This document shows, in pieces, positions 8,286 to 17,672 of a DNA stretch of 64,000 nt. The position numbers and the translations under genes were made by a program. Location: contig JAHAYJ010000006.1 of the NCBI GenBank assembly GCA_018384375.1, positions 1 to 64,000 of the forward strand, in the 5' to 3' direction. A model generated the notes under the pieces. The model made no database searches and was not told the origin of the DNA. It worked only from the letters and a program-made list of their open reading frames with translations. The first letter of the stretch is position 1. Every line of letters starts with the position of its first letter. This DNA comes from Lachnospiraceae bacterium. Lineage in GTDB: Bacteria > Bacillota > Clostridia > Lachnospirales > Lachnospiraceae.

Positions 8286-9368
8286 ATGAGAACTTATCTG
8301 GTAACGGGTGGTGCGGGCTTTATCGGTTCCAACTATATTCACTATATGTTTAAGAAATACGATAATGAAATCCGCATTATTAATGTGGACGCATTGACCT
8401 ATGCGGGAAATCTTGAAAATCTCAAGGACGTGGAAGATCGCAGCAATTATACCTTTATCAAAGCAGATATCTGTGATAAAGAGGCAATCACCAAGATATT
8501 TGCGGAAAATGATATTGACAGAGTGGTTCATTTTGCGGCGGAGAGCCATGTGGACAGAAGCATCAAGAATCCTGAGGTTTTCGTACAGACCAATGTGCTG
8601 GGCACAGCTGTTATGCTGAATTGTGCAAAAGCAGCATGGGAAAAAACGGACGGAACCTTTCAGGAAGGAAAGAAATTCTTACATGTATCCACAGATGAGG
8701 TGTATGGTTCTCTTGAGGAGGATGGAGGCTATTTCTATGAGACAACCCCCTATGCACCCCACAGTCCTTATTCTGCCAGCAAGGCAAGCTCAGATATGCT
8801 GGTAAAGGCGTACATGGACACCTATAAGTTTCCTGCCAACATTACAAATTGCTCTAACAACTACGGGCCTTATCAGTTTCCGGAAAAACTGATTCCACTA
8901 ATCATCAACAATGCTCTTCAGGGAAAGAAGCTTCCTGTCTATGGAGACGGAAAGAATGTCCGTGACTGGCTTTATGTTGAGGATCATGCAAAGGCAATCG
9001 ATATGGTTCAGGAAAAGGGACGGCTTTTTGAAACGTATAATGTAGGTGGACATAATGAAAAGCAGAACATTGAGATCATTCATATTATTCTGGATACTCT
9101 TCAGGAGATGCTTCCGGATGATGATCCCAGAAAGAAGCTGGTAAGTGAGAACCTGATTACCTATGTGGAAGATCGCAAGGGGCATGACAGAAGATATGCC
9201 ATTGCACCGGATAAGATCAAGGCTGAAATCGGATGGGAGCCGGAAACGATGTTCAAGGAAGGAATCAGACGTACGATTGCATGGTTCTTTGAACATGAAG
9301 AGTGGATGAAAAATGTGACCAGCGGTGATTACCAGAAATATTATGAGGATATGTACAGAAACCGCTAG
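8286..9368 (+). CDS. rfbB: dTDP-glucose 4,6-dehydratase
   Basis: A 360-residue enzyme converting dTDP-glucose to dTDP-4-keto-6-deoxyglucose, step two of dTDP-L-rhamnose synthesis. It has the NAD-binding GGAGFIGSN at residues 8-16, the catalytic STDEVYG segment and the YSASK Tyr-Lys pair. Length is normal for RfbB/RmlB. The ATG at 8286 follows GGAGAAAGAAA. It is 37 bp behind the lysozyme gene and ahead of rfbA and rfbC. A hairpin and a new promoter separate it from rfbA. No rfbD (final reductase) is present in the window. Confidence 0.96.
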   Translation: MRTYLVTGGAGFIGSNYIHYMFKKYDNEIRIINVDALTYAGNLENLKDVEDRSNYTFIKADICDKEAITKIFAENDIDRVVHFAAESHVDRSIKNPEVFVQTNVLGTAVMLNCAKAAWEKTDGTFQEGKKFLHVSTDEVYGSLEEDGGYFYETTPYAPHSPYSASKASSDMLVKAYMDTYKFPANITNCSNNYGPYQFPEKLIPLIINNALQGKKLPVYGDGKNVRDWLYVEDHAKAIDMVQEKGRLFETYNVGGHNEKQNIEIIHIILDTLQEMLPDDDPRKKLVSENLITYVEDRKGHDRRYAIAPDKIKAEIGWEPETMFKEGIRRTIAWFFEHEEWMKNVTSGDYQKYYEDMYRNR

Positions 9369-9385
9369 AGAATAAAGGAAGCAAT

Positions 9386-9437
9386 TTGACGAGCTTGGTG
9401 GGAGTGATTTACAATCACTCCCATTTTGTGGTATACT
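9386..9437 (+). promoter_or_regulatory. Candidate promoter(s) of rfbA overlapping a hairpin
   Basis: Two overlapping sigma-A-like signals are possible: TTGACG (9386-9391), 18 bp, TACAAT (9410-9415); and TTACAA (9409-9414), 17 bp, TATACT (9432-9437). The first has its -10 across the loop and right arm of the hairpin at 9399-9423. Which one is used cannot be told from sequence. Confidence 0.5.
9399..9428 (+). terminator. Intrinsic terminator or attenuator after rfbB
   Basis: Perfect 11-bp arms TGGGAGTGATT (9399-9409) and AATCACTCCCA (9413-9423) with a 3-nt loop are followed by TTTTGTGG. The U run is short, so termination may be partial. It would lower read-through from rfbB into rfbA while the promoter nested here restores it. 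Confidence 0.65.
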
Positions 9438-9484
9438 TATTAAGGCTATGCGTATGAATACTTGGGAATGGAGGAAGTTTTAGA

Positions 9485-10354
9485 ATGAAAGGGATTATTT
9501 TAGCGGGAGGCTCGGGAACCAGATTGTATCCCCTGACAAAAGCGATCAGTAAACAGATTATGCCTGTTTACGACAAACCGATGATATATTATCCTCTATC
9601 CACCCTGATGCTGGCAGGAATCCGGGAGATCCTTATTATTTCCACTCCGAGAGATCTGCCTGTTTTTGAAGAACTTTTAGGAGATGGAAGACAGCTTGGA
9701 ATGTCTTTTTCCTATGCGATCCAGGAACAGCCAAGAGGGCTTGCGGATGCTTTCATTATCGGAGCAGACTTTATCGGAAAGGACAGCGTGGCGCTGGTCC
9801 TGGGGGACAATATCTTTTATGGACAGAGCTTCTCACGGGTGCTTCGTGAGGTGGCAGCAAGACAAAAGGGGGCAACGATTTTCGGCTATTATGTCCGCGA
9901 TCCCAGAGAATACGGTGTGGTAGAGTTTGACGAAAACGGCAGGGCACTTTCAATTGAAGAAAAGCCCGAAAATCCCAAAAGTAACTATGCTGTGCCGGGC
10001 TTATATTTTTATGACAATGACGTGGTAGAGATTGCAAAGAATGTGAAGCCCTCTGCCCGTGGCGAAATTGAAATTACCAGCATTAACAATGAATATTTGA
10101 AAAGAGGAACGCTGATGGTGGAAACGCTGGGAAGAGGATTTGCCTGGCTGGATACGGGAAATCATGATTCTCTCCTGGATGCAGCTGATTTTGTTGCTGC
10201 CTTCCAAAAGCGTCAGGGACTTTATATTTCCTGTATTGAAGAGATTGCCTATAAAAGAGGCTTTATTGACAAAGAGCAGCTCTTGAAGCTTGCTGAGCCG
10301 CTGATGAAGACTGATTACGGAAAATATATGAAGGAGGTTGCGGAGGGACTGTAA
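9485..10354 (+). CDS. rfbA: Glucose-1-phosphate thymidylyltransferase
   Basis: A 289-residue nucleotidyltransferase that makes dTDP-glucose from glucose-1-phosphate and dTTP. The N-terminal [17 protein letters not shown] loop, [10 protein letters not shown] and the late [13 protein letters not shown] segment are diagnostic of RmlA. The ATG at 9485 lies 10 bases after GGAGG. Its substrate can be supplied by the phosphoglucomutase encoded at 19752 in the same locus. rfbC follows 55 bp downstream. Confidence 0.96.
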   Translation: MKGIILAGGSGTRLYPLTKAISKQIMPVYDKPMIYYPLSTLMLAGIREILIISTPRDLPVFEELLGDGRQLGMSFSYAIQEQPRGLADAFIIGADFIGKDSVALVLGDNIFYGQSFSRVLREVAARQKGATIFGYYVRDPREYGVVEFDENGRALSIEEKPENPKSNYAVPGLYFYDNDVVEIAKNVKPSARGEIEITSINNEYLKRGTLMVETLGRGFAWLDTGNHDSLLDAADFVAAFQKRQGLYISCIEEIAYKRGFIDKEQLLKLAEPLMKTDYGKYMKEVAEGL

Positions 10355-10409
10355 TCCGGGAAAAGGAAGACCTTTTTACAGGCTGCTCCGGTGACGGAAA
10401 AGAGGAAAA

Positions 10410-10976
10410 ATGGGTAAGATAACAGTTGAAACATGTGAGATCGAGGGATTAAAGGTTATTACTCCCCAGGTGTTCGGAGATGCCAGAGGATACTTTATGG
10501 AAACTTATAATTATAATGATTATAAGGAAGCGGGTATTGATCAGATCTTTGTGCAGGATAATCAGTCAGCTTCTGCAAGAAATGTGCTGCGGGGATTACA
10601 TTTCCAGATCCAATATCCCCAGGATAAGCTTGTCAGAGTGGTGTCTGGAGAAGTGTTTGATGTGGCAGTGGACTTAAGACCGGGTTCTTCAACCTATGGA
10701 AAGTGGTATGGAGTTATCCTTTCGGCAGAAAATAAAAAGCAGTTTTTTATTCCCAAAAACTTCGCCCACGGCTTTCTGGTTTTGTCAGATTACGCCGAAT
10801 TCGCTTATAAGTGCACTGATTTCTACCATCCGAATGATGAGGGCGGTTTAAAATTTGATGATCCTGAAATCGGTGTGGAATGGCCGATTGCCCCCGGAAC
10901 AGAACTGATCATGTCTGAAAAGGATCAGAAGTGGGGCGGCATCAGAGAGTATACGGAAAGCAGAAAGAATGGATAG
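10410..10976 (+). CDS. rfbC: dTDP-4-dehydrorhamnose 3,5-epimerase
   Basis: A 188-residue cupin-type epimerase, step three of dTDP-L-rhamnose synthesis. Visible signatures are GDARGYFMETYN, the catalytic-His segment VLRGLHFQ, VDLRPGSSTYGKW, and the YKCTDFYHPNDEGG tail with the conserved tyrosine. The ATG at 10410 follows AGAGGAAAA. The ABC permease gene begins 5 bp after the stop if its ATG at 10982 is used, so polymer precursor synthesis and export are joined in one transcript. Confidence 0.95.
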   Translation: MGKITVETCEIEGLKVITPQVFGDARGYFMETYNYNDYKEAGIDQIFVQDNQSASARNVLRGLHFQIQYPQDKLVRVVSGEVFDVAVDLRPGSSTYGKWYGVILSAENKKQFFIPKNFAHGFLVLSDYAEFAYKCTDFYHPNDEGGLKFDDPEIGVEWPIAPGTELIMSEKDQKWGGIREYTESRKNG

Positions 10977-10981
10977 TTTGT

Positions 10982-12010
10982 ATGAAGAATAACAAAAAGA
11001 GAGAAAAATCGCAGAAGATAAGGCTGCCGAAGCCTGTCGGGATTGGGATTTTTTATGCAGTATGTCTGATCGTGGCTATCATAGTGCTGACCCACAATAA
11101 TCCTCTGGCTCCGGATCAGGATACGGAAAATCTAAAGAAATTTTGTGCCTGTGCATTACTTCTGCTGGCATGCATTATCTTCGGAGTCTATTATGACCGG
11201 CTTCTGATTTTGCCGAAGGAATTGATTCAGAGCAGAGAGCTGATCTGGAAGCTTTCTAAAAATGATTTCAAGAAAAGGTATGCAGGCTCCTACCTGGGAT
11301 TTGTGTGGGCACTGGTGCAGCCGGTGGTTACAGTGGTCATGTACTATATTGTATTTGACAAGGTATTTCAGACAAGAAGCCAGCTTGTGGCAAGCGGCGT
11401 GGAGGTCCCTTACGTCCTACATCTGACAGCGGGGCTTGTGCCGTGGTTCTTTTTTTCGGAAGCGATCACAAACGGAACCAATGCTCTTTTGGAATACAGC
11501 TATCTTGTTAAAAAGGTAGTATTTAATATCAGTATTTTACCGATCATCAAGCTGATCGCAGCCACGTTTATCCATGTGTTTTTCGTAGCGGTGCTGTTGG
11601 TTGTGGCGGCCTTTTATGGCTATTATCCTACGATCTATACGATTCAGGTGGTGTACTACAGCTTTTGCCTTTTCATGCTGGTGCTTGCTATGAGCTACTG
11701 TACCTGTGCTATTGTAGTTTTCTTTAAGGACCTAGCGCAGATTATTAATATCGCATTACAGGTGGGAATGTGGGCAACACCCATTTTATGGAACATTAAT
11801 ATGCTGAGTGATCCCAAGATCATTACCTTATTTAAGCTGAATCCGCTGGTATATATCGTAAACGGATATCGCAATGCAATTTATGGAAATGAGTGGTTCT
11901 TTGAACACTTTTATTCCTCCACATATTTTTGGATTTTTACAGTAACCCTTTTCTGCATCGGCTCTCTGATTTTTAAGAGGCTGAAGGTGCATTTTGCAGA
12001 TGTGCTTTAA
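10982..12010 (+). CDS. ABC-2 type polysaccharide export permease (Wzm/TagG-like)
   Basis: A 342-residue membrane protein of the polysaccharide export group. Two N-terminal helices (about residues 15-35 and 50-68) precede the classic entry LIWKLSKNDFKKRYAGSYLG and FVWALVQPVVTVVMYYIVF, followed by helices typical of ABC2 permeases. The frame is open upstream to 10931, but that would overlap rfbC by 46 bp; the ATG at 10982 is preferred even though its ribosome site is weak. The following gene encodes the matching ATPase. The extra N-terminal helix pair is longer than in minimal Wzm proteins. Confidence 0.88.
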   Translation: MKNNKKREKSQKIRLPKPVGIGIFYAVCLIVAIIVLTHNNPLAPDQDTENLKKFCACALLLLACIIFGVYYDRLLILPKELIQSRELIWKLSKNDFKKRYAGSYLGFVWALVQPVVTVVMYYIVFDKVFQTRSQLVASGVEVPYVLHLTAGLVPWFFFSEAITNGTNALLEYSYLVKKVVFNISILPIIKLIAATFIHVFFVAVLLVVAAFYGYYPTIYTIQVVYYSFCLFMLVLAMSYCTCAIVVFFKDLAQIINIALQVGMWATPILWNINMLSDPKIITLFKLNPLVYIVNGYRNAIYGNEWFFEHFYSSTYFWIFTVTLFCIGSLIFKRLKVHFADVL

Positions 12011-12042
12011 GGATAGAAGAGTTTTGGCGGGAGACGCATTGA

Positions 12043-13311
12043 ATGGAAGAAAGAAAGATTGCCATACAGGCAGAGAGTGTGGAAAAAGCTTACAAGCTTT
12101 ATGACAAGCCTTCAGACAGACTGAAGGAAGCACTTGGCTTAAGCCGCAAAAAAAGATATAAAGAGCATTATGCTTTAAAAGGTGTGGATCTGACCGTATA
12201 CCAGGGGGAGACCGTAGGAATCATCGGGACCAATGGCTCCGGGAAGTCCACTATTTTGAAAATTGTTACCGGTGTGCTGAATCCGACCGGAGGCTCTGTC
12301 TCGGTTAACGGAAGGATTTCCGCATTGTTGGAGCTTGGAGCAGGCTTCAATATGGAGTATAACGGAATTGAAAATATTTATTTAAACGGCACGATGATGG
12401 GCTTTTCCAAAAAGGAAATCGATGCAAAGATGGATGATATCTTAAGCTTTGCGGATATCGGAGAATATGTCAATCAGCCGGTTAAGACCTATTCAAGCGG
12501 CATGTTTGTGCGGCTTGCTTTTGCTGTTGCAATCAATATCGAGCCGGAAATTCTGATCGTGGATGAAGCGTTGTCTGTTGGGGACGTTTTCTTCCAGGCC
12601 AAATGCTACCACAAATTTGAAGAATTCAAGGAATTGGGGAAAACCATTCTTTTTGTGAGTCATGACTTGAGTAGCATCAGCAAATACTGTGACAGAGTGG
12701 TTCTGTTAAATCAGGGCATCAAGCTGGGAGAGGGATCTCCCAAAGAGATGATCGATGCCTACAAGCAGGTTCTGGTAGGGCAGTATCCGCTACCGGAAGA
12801 ACAGGAAATCGGCGCTTTTTCTGAAACAGATCCCGAAGCAGAAATATTAAATCCTGATTTACTGGAATATGGAACCAAAGAAGCTTGTATTGAATCGTAC
12901 TATATTGAGGATGATGCGGGCCGGCACAGCAGCTCGATTATCAAGGGAAGTGAATGCAGTATACACATGACAGTGCGTTTTGAGAAGACGATACAGGCAC
13001 CTATCTTTGCATTTACCATTAAAAATATTAAGGGTGTAGAGATATCCGGGACCAATACCATGATAGAGAAGGCGTTTCTCGAACCGGTGGAAGCGGGGAG
13101 CGTTAAGCATATTACCTTCCGACAGAAGCTGGATCTGCAGGGGGGAGAATATCTGCTTTCCCTTGGCGTGACAGGATACGAGAATGAAGATTTTAAGGTT
13201 TATCACAGACTGTATGATGTGATGAATATTACGGTCATATCAGATAAAAACACAGTAGGCTATTATGATATGAACTCTGCTGTCAGTGTGACAGACGAAC
13301 CGATAGGATAG
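12043..13311 (+). CDS. Polysaccharide ABC exporter ATPase with C-terminal Wzt carbohydrate-binding domain
   Basis: A 422-residue ATPase. Walker A is GTNGSGKST at residues 62-70, the ABC signature is YSSGMFVRLAFA, and Walker B is ILIVDEAL. A C-terminal domain (about residues 275-420) has the Wzt_C beta-sandwich look (IESYYIEDD near its start, then FTIKNIKGVEISGTNT). In E. coli O8/O9a this domain recognises the capped end of the finished polymer before export. That reading is supported here by a methyltransferase-kinase gene starting 12 bp downstream. It pairs with the permease gene 32 bp upstream. Confidence 0.93.
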   Translation: MEERKIAIQAESVEKAYKLYDKPSDRLKEALGLSRKKRYKEHYALKGVDLTVYQGETVGIIGTNGSGKSTILKIVTGVLNPTGGSVSVNGRISALLELGAGFNMEYNGIENIYLNGTMMGFSKKEIDAKMDDILSFADIGEYVNQPVKTYSSGMFVRLAFAVAINIEPEILIVDEALSVGDVFFQAKCYHKFEEFKELGKTILFVSHDLSSISKYCDRVVLLNQGIKLGEGSPKEMIDAYKQVLVGQYPLPEEQEIGAFSETDPEAEILNPDLLEYGTKEACIESYYIEDDAGRHSSSIIKGSECSIHMTVRFEKTIQAPIFAFTIKNIKGVEISGTNTMIEKAFLEPVEAGSVKHITFRQKLDLQGGEYLLSLGVTGYENEDFKVYHRLYDVMNITVISDKNTVGYYDMNSAVSVTDEPIG

Positions 13312-13323
13312 AGAGGACAAAAA

Positions 13324-15429
13324 ATGAGTGAAGCGGTGAAGAGACCACAGACCATTCATCTGACGCAGGAAGAGCTGATTTCCAAGCTGCCGGAGAAAAT
13401 AGGAAAGGTTACTCTGGACTACCGGTGTTATCCGGGTGAGGATTTATACAGCGATGGTGCGGTGGAAGAAGAAATACTGGATATCGTCAAGGAACGTTCC
13501 AGGGTAGAGTATCCATCTATCATTGAGGAGCGCAAAAGCTGGCCGATTCTCTATCATCTGTCTCCGCTTCGTGGGAATATCGTTGACTGGCTTCCCATTA
13601 AGCCTACCGATAAGATACTGGAGATCGGTTCGGGCTGTGGCGCTATTACGGAAAAATTATCCGATAAGGCAGGAAAAGTTACCTGTATAGAGCTTTCGGC
13701 AAGAAGAAGCCAGATCAATGCCTACAGAAATCAGGATAAGGATAATATTGAAATTCATGTGGGAAATTTCAGCGATATCGAGCCGACCCTGGAGGAGGAT
13801 TATGACTTCGCATGTATGATCGGTGTGTTTGAATATGGTCAATCCTATATTCATACCGAGGCGCCTTATGAGGATTTCTTAAGGATCATGCAGAAGCATG
13901 TTAAAAATAACGGTAGTATTGTAATTGCGATAGAGAACAAATTCGGGTTGAAATATTGGGCCGGCTGTAAGGAAGACCACACAGGAGCTTATTTTGACGG
14001 ATTGGAGGGATACCCTGAGGGAGGAAGTGCGAGAACCTTTACCCGAACAGGACTGGAAAGGATTTTCCGGAATTGTGGAATTACTGATTATTCTTTTTAT
14101 TATCCCTATCCGGACTATAAATTTCCGACAACGATCTATTCAGACAGAAGGCTTCCAAATTCCGGAGAATTAACAGATAACATGCGTAATTTTGACAGAG
14201 ACCGGATGGTTCTCTTCAATGAAAAATATGTGTTTGACGGAATCATTCAGGACCAGTTATTTGATCTTTTTTCCAATTCTTATCTTGCGGTGATCGGAAA
14301 TCAGCCGCAGATCAGCTATGTAAAGTATTCCAATGACAGAGCTGTGGAATATGAGTTGCGGACGGAAATCTTAGATACGCCGGATGGAAAGGTCGTCAGA
14401 AAGGTGGCTTTAAACGAGAGTGCCAGAGAGCATATCCGCAGGCTGGCACATTTTTACGAGCTACTAAAGGAACGTTATCAGGGAAGCGGTCTTTCGGTGA
14501 ATTCCTGCAGGCTTTCGGAGGACGGTGGTTATGCGGAGTTCCCTTATGAGGAAGGAACCACGCTGGAGGAGCTTCTGGATCAGTGCCTCAACGATGGAAA
14601 AATGGAAGAATTCTACAGGCTTTTTGACAGATATTGTGAACTGATCTCTTATGGGCAGGAAATGGATGTTTCGGATTATGATCTCATTTTTGCAAATATT
14701 CTGGTGGATGGAGATAAATGGACGATCATTGATTATGAATGGACCGTAGAAAAAAGAATCCCGTTTGAAGAGATTGCATTCAGAGCGGTTTACTGTTATG
14801 TTCTGGAAGAAGAAAAAAGAAATAAAATAAATCTTGATTTGATTTTGAACAAGCTTGGCATCAGCCAGCAAGGAGCAGAGGAATACCAGAAGAAAGAAAA
14901 GGAATTTCAAAAGCAGGTGACCGGTAAAAGGATGTCTATGGGGGAGATCAGGGCTGCCATGGGAACCTATGCGGTAGATTCCAAAGTGCTGATGGAACAT
15001 CATTTGCAGAAGATACTGGATCAACGGATCCAGGTGTATTTTGACAGAGGAAACGGATTCTGTGAAGAGGATTCAACCTATCTGCCGGATATCTATGTAG
15101 ATGAGAATCATATTGAAACGGAGATCTCTCTGGACGGAAATGTCAGAAATCTGCGAATTGACCCTGCAGACAGAAGCTGTGTGGTAAAAATTGGGGAATT
15201 GGTGCTGAATGGCAATGGAATCCCCCTTCAGAAGCGATATCTGGAAACCAATGGAAAAACAATAAAGAGCGGCTGCTACGTTTTTGAGACAAGTGATCCC
15301 AATATTGTAATTAAGGTGTCGGAGCTTCCTATGGCGGGAGAGAATACACTCACTGTGAAAATGGAAGTTTCACCGATTTCGACAGAGCTTGCGCAGGATG
15401 TGGCCGGTGCGGTTAAGAAGTGGTTTTAA
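13324..15429 (+). CDS. Methyltransferase-kinase fusion, WbdD-like polysaccharide chain-capping candidate
   Basis: A 701-residue cytoplasmic protein. Residues about 75-270 form a class I SAM-dependent methyltransferase (motif I ILEIGSGCG at 98-106). Residues about 320-510 look like a kinase/aminoglycoside-phosphotransferase fold: a lysine in VVRKVAL (about 358), a hinge FPYEEGTTLEELL, the catalytic-loop-like DYDLIFANILV (about 450) and a metal-site-like IIDYEWT (about 469). A short coiled segment and a beta-rich C-terminal domain (about 560-701) follow. E. coli WbdD combines the same two activities to cap O-antigen chains for Wzm/Wzt export. The order permease, ATPase with Wzt_C, then this gene argues for the same job. 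Kinase activity is inferred from motifs only. Confidence 0.75.
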   Translation: MSEAVKRPQTIHLTQEELISKLPEKIGKVTLDYRCYPGEDLYSDGAVEEEILDIVKERSRVEYPSIIEERKSWPILYHLSPLRGNIVDWLPIKPTDKILEIGSGCGAITEKLSDKAGKVTCIELSARRSQINAYRNQDKDNIEIHVGNFSDIEPTLEEDYDFACMIGVFEYGQSYIHTEAPYEDFLRIMQKHVKNNGSIVIAIENKFGLKYWAGCKEDHTGAYFDGLEGYPEGGSARTFTRTGLERIFRNCGITDYSFYYPYPDYKFPTTIYSDRRLPNSGELTDNMRNFDRDRMVLFNEKYVFDGIIQDQLFDLFSNSYLAVIGNQPQISYVKYSNDRAVEYELRTEILDTPDGKVVRKVALNESAREHIRRLAHFYELLKERYQGSGLSVNSCRLSEDGGYAEFPYEEGTTLEELLDQCLNDGKMEEFYRLFDRYCELISYGQEMDVSDYDLIFANILVDGDKWTIIDYEWTVEKRIPFEEIAFRAVYCYVLEEEKRNKINLDLILNKLGISQQGAEEYQKKEKEFQKQVTGKRMSMGEIRAAMGTYAVDSKVLMEHHLQKILDQRIQVYFDRGNGFCEEDSTYLPDIYVDENHIETEISLDGNVRNLRIDPADRSCVVKIGELVLNGNGIPLQKRYLETNGKTIKSGCYVFETSDPNIVIKVSELPMAGENTLTVKMEVSPISTELAQDVAGAVKKWF

Positions 15430-15458
15430 ATAGGACAATGTAGAGTGAGGGAAATCCT

Positions 15459-17672
15459 GTGGCAGGTCTGAAGCAGTGTGTGAAACAGATTTTAGTGAAC
15501 AAACAGCATAGGGCATATGATAGAGAAGTAAAGGCCAGAAATCTAAGCTATGACAGGTGGATCAGGGAAAAAGAAGATAAGCTTGGAATTGAGGAGTCGA
15601 TTTCAGAACAGAATGCAAGAAGTCTGACAAATGATTTTTTGACAACTGTTTTTGAAGGAAAGTACAAGAAAAATGAAGGAAATAATTCGGATTTTGACGA
15701 TTTTTGCCGAAAATTTGAAATTGAGCAAAGAAATTTCACTGTTGTGAGCCCCGAATTGTTCTCTTTACCGGTGAATATCCGATTTTGGAAGAATTTAAAT
15801 ACGGACGTTATTCTAATGCCGTTTTATTATGGAAATATCAGCAGAATTGCACTCAAATTTATCTGCCGTGAGTTTAAAAACAACAAAAATTTAATCCTGA
15901 TTTACGGGGATGAAGACGTTGTAAAAAAGGATGAGAATCAGAGGATGGTACGAACAGAGCCTTGGCTAAAACCGGACTGGTCTCCTGATCGGTTTTTATC
16001 CTCTTTTTATTTCGGGGGTCTGATTGCTGTCAGGACAGAGGCCTTTCAGGAAGCATTGGGTTACTGTGAAAGAGAGGAAGTCCCGGAAGCGGAAACTGAT
16101 GCCAGGTCTTTCTGCTATCGAATTCTGTTTGAGATGATCAGGCTTCATAATGGTTTCTCCAAAGGGCACAAGGAGGACGGTGTGCCTGTCTGTCATGTCA
16201 GACAGATCCTGTTTCACAGCATGGAAATCGGTTATGAGCAGATCAAGGATTTAAGACTTTTGCTGGCAGAGGAAAAACGGAAAGAAGAGATTTATAAGGA
16301 TGTGGCGGAGGCACAAAAGGAGGACGAAGGGGTGCTCCTTTCTGTCATCATCCCATCCAAAGATAACCCGGAAGTACTCCTTTCCTGTATTCATTCGATT
16401 CTCGCAAGAACCCGAACAGCGTATCGTTACGAAATCCTTGTTGTGGATAATGGAAGCAGCGAGGAAAACAAAAGAGCGATTATGGAGAAGCTTTCTGCGC
16501 TTCCGGAGACTGCAGGAATGAAAGGATGCAGATATCTCTATCAGCCAATGCCTTTCAATTTTTCGAAAATGTGTAATCTCGGAGCAAAAGAGGCCGGAGG
16601 AAATCTTTTGCTTTTCCTGAATGATGATATGGAGGTCATTCAGCCGGATTGGATGAGCCTTATGCTTGAAAAGGCACGTCTGCCCTATGTGGGCGGTGTG
16701 GGGGCAAAGCTTCTCTATCCGGATTCTGAGGTGATTCAGCACGCGGGAATTACGAATCTCCGCGTGGGACCGGCTCATAAGCTGCAATTTCTGGATGACG
16801 GGAAGGTTCATTATTATGGAATGAACAGAGGAGTCCATAATATGCTGGGAGCCACAGGCGCCTGCCTGATGATGCGCCGGGAGGTGTTTGAGGAGGCGGG
16901 AGGTTTTCGGGAAGAACTTGCGGTTGCATTTAACGATGTAGATCTTTGCTACACCATATACGAGAATGGTTATTATAATGTGGTAAGAAATGATGTTGTA
17001 CTGTATCATCATGAATCCCTGAGCAGGGGAAAGGACGGCGAATCTGAGGAGAAGCAGCTCCGTCTTCTCCGGGAAAAGGATATTCTCTATGAAAGACACC
17101 AGGAGCTTTACGGGAAGGATCCCTTCTACCATCCTTACCTGACTATGGATATGCTGGAGTCGGAGTATTCTCCGGCGTATCGCTATGAAGTGACGATCGA
17201 CATGCCCTGGGCAGAGGCGTCACTCTGCACGAAAGAGGTACTGAGTGCCCGAGAGGACCGATGTCTTGTGGTCGGTATGGAATGCGCCATGGATTTGTAC
17301 AAGTGGCAGTATGGAGTATCTCCGGATAAGGGGGAAGTGAAGATCAGCTCCGATGAAATGGGTTACTATTTCCAAGGATATTCTTTTGTGATCGGGGCAG
17401 ATAACGCATGTTATAAAAAGACACTTTTGCTGAAAAATAAGGAGTTTGGAGAGGTTTGGGGCATTGCTCTGGATCGCCGATATAGGCAGGATATCAAGGA
17501 AAACCTAAAGGATCAATTAAATGTAGATTTAACTGGTTACGCAGCGAAATTGAGAAAGAAAATCTTATCACCCGGAGTCTATCAGTTTGGTATGCTGGCG
17601 GTAGACCAATGCTCCAGGCAGAAGCTGGTGAACTGGAGCAACTGGGTACTGGAGGTTGACACAGATGAGTGA
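15459..17672 (+). CDS. Large GT2 glycosyltransferase with degenerate N-terminal domain (rhamnosyltransferase-like)
   Basis: A 737-residue protein starting at GTG 15459, about 8 bases after GTGAGGG. The C-terminal GT2 domain (about residues 292-530) begins LLSVIIPSKDN and carries FLNDDMEV as the metal-binding DxD-like motif, then GGVGAKLLYPDSEVIQHAG and a late FNDVDLCYTIYENGY acceptor-site segment. Residues about 110-215 (ILMPFYYGN, LIYGDEDVV, EPWLKPDWSPDRFLSS) resemble the second half of a GT2 domain that has lost its nucleotide-binding start. A beta-rich tail follows residue 590. It likely adds rhamnose or another hexose to the lipid-linked chain; the donor is inferred from rfbABC. Confidence 0.85.
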   Translation: MAGLKQCVKQILVNKQHRAYDREVKARNLSYDRWIREKEDKLGIEESISEQNARSLTNDFLTTVFEGKYKKNEGNNSDFDDFCRKFEIEQRNFTVVSPELFSLPVNIRFWKNLNTDVILMPFYYGNISRIALKFICREFKNNKNLILIYGDEDVVKKDENQRMVRTEPWLKPDWSPDRFLSSFYFGGLIAVRTEAFQEALGYCEREEVPEAETDARSFCYRILFEMIRLHNGFSKGHKEDGVPVCHVRQILFHSMEIGYEQIKDLRLLLAEEKRKEEIYKDVAEAQKEDEGVLLSVIIPSKDNPEVLLSCIHSILARTRTAYRYEILVVDNGSSEENKRAIMEKLSALPETAGMKGCRYLYQPMPFNFSKMCNLGAKEAGGNLLLFLNDDMEVIQPDWMSLMLEKARLPYVGGVGAKLLYPDSEVIQHAGITNLRVGPAHKLQFLDDGKVHYYGMNRGVHNMLGATGACLMMRREVFEEAGGFREELAVAFNDVDLCYTIYENGYYNVVRNDVVLYHHESLSRGKDGESEEKQLRLLREKDILYERHQELYGKDPFYHPYLTMDMLESEYSPAYRYEVTIDMPWAEASLCTKEVLSAREDRCLVVGMECAMDLYKWQYGVSPDKGEVKISSDEMGYYFQGYSFVIGADNACYKKTLLLKNKEFGEVWGIALDRRYRQDIKENLKDQLNVDLTGYAAKLRKKILSPGVYQFGMLAVDQCSRQKLVNWSNWVLEVDTDE

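Noticed and set aside
16251-17132. Long minus-strand ORF of 293 codons
   Set aside because: It lies wholly inside a well-supported GT2 gene and has no family features or ribosome site.
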